NCBI GenBank assembly: GCA_963932145.1
Contig: OZ010573.1
Span: 23,794,765 to 23,858,764, forward strand
Direction of reading: 5' to 3'
DNA: 64,000 bases
DNA from: Acanthosepion lycidas
Taxonomy: Eukaryota; Mollusca; Cephalopoda; Sepiida; Sepiidae
The notes beneath the pieces are model-generated. The model searched no databases and had not been told where the DNA came from. It saw only the letters and a program-made list of their open reading frames with translations. Position 1 is the first letter of the stretch; each line of letters opens with the position of its first letter. The position numbers and the translations under genes are program-made. Below, in pieces: positions 63,836-64,000 of this stretch.

Positions 63836-64000
63836 AGTGGCTCTCGAGCCTGTATCAGTTGAATTCTAGTATTACAAAATTCTTATTAGGAACATTACAC
63901 ATTTGGCCTTGTCATAGACTAAGCTTAGCAAATACTGACATTTCTGTCTCAGTGTAATAAAGTGAGCCTCTTAGATCATTACATTTATACAGTATTCAAT

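Overview
This window is AT-rich animal nuclear DNA packed with decayed transposable elements. It contains no intact gene. Non-LTR retrotransposon and Penelope-like fragments, tRNA- and 5S rRNA-derived SINEs, mariner/Tc1 remnants and MITEs, very long (TA)n tracts and purine/pyrimidine-strand-biased satellites suggest a lophotrochozoan, most likely a cephalopod mollusc. The 5S-derived parts resemble molluscan 5S rRNA as I remember it. The species assignment is inference.

Nearly all long open frames are either repeat-driven (for example the 452- and 492-codon frames on opposite strands at 27.4-28.8 kb, both made by one 60-bp satellite) or remnants of reverse transcriptase or transposase. The exception is a set of four short minus-strand segments with good splice borders: 53560-53625, 52072-52116, 1724-1792 and 1035-1120. 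All begin in phase 0, the first three also end in phase 0, and they have no in-frame stops, so they could be consecutive exons of one host gene with large repeat-filled introns. I do not recognise the protein.

Layout. 0-3.4 kb: two candidate exons, a mariner deletion derivative, an RT/GIY-YIG remnant fused to a YADD LINE remnant. 3.7-13.9 kb: TA tracts, SINEs, three RTE-like LINE 3' ends, a 30-bp-class minisatellite, a Tc1/mariner N-terminal remnant, and a Penelope-like element covering RT and GIY-YIG. 14-20 kb: LINE and Penelope fragments, a chimeric 5S/tRNA SINE, and a tRNA-headed element flanked by an inverted copy of its own tail. 20-25 kb: a repeat family with two internal expandable minisatellites, a three-level nest (tandem repeat, MITE, solo LTR) and a mariner deletion derivative. 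26-32 kb: polypurine block with the 60-bp satellite. 32-38 kb: second copy of the mariner derivative, a 117-bp tandem array, Tc1 remnant. 37.5-41 kb: small MITEs, a promoter-like block and a large imperfect inverted repeat. 41-53 kb: SINEs, LINE and Penelope pieces. 53.6-58.4 kb: second polypurine block. 58.4-59.2 kb: the only GC- and CpG-rich patch, a candidate promoter. 59-64 kb: more LINE and SINE copies.

The most interesting observation is a recurring RNA-like module: CTGAAGA, a short hairpin, then GAAAC and a tiny stem-loop, seen next to Penelope-like sequence and at the tail of a tRNA-headed short element. It resembles a hammerhead ribozyme core. Hammerheads are known in Penelope-like elements; a Pol III-type, tRNA-headed element carrying one would be less familiar.
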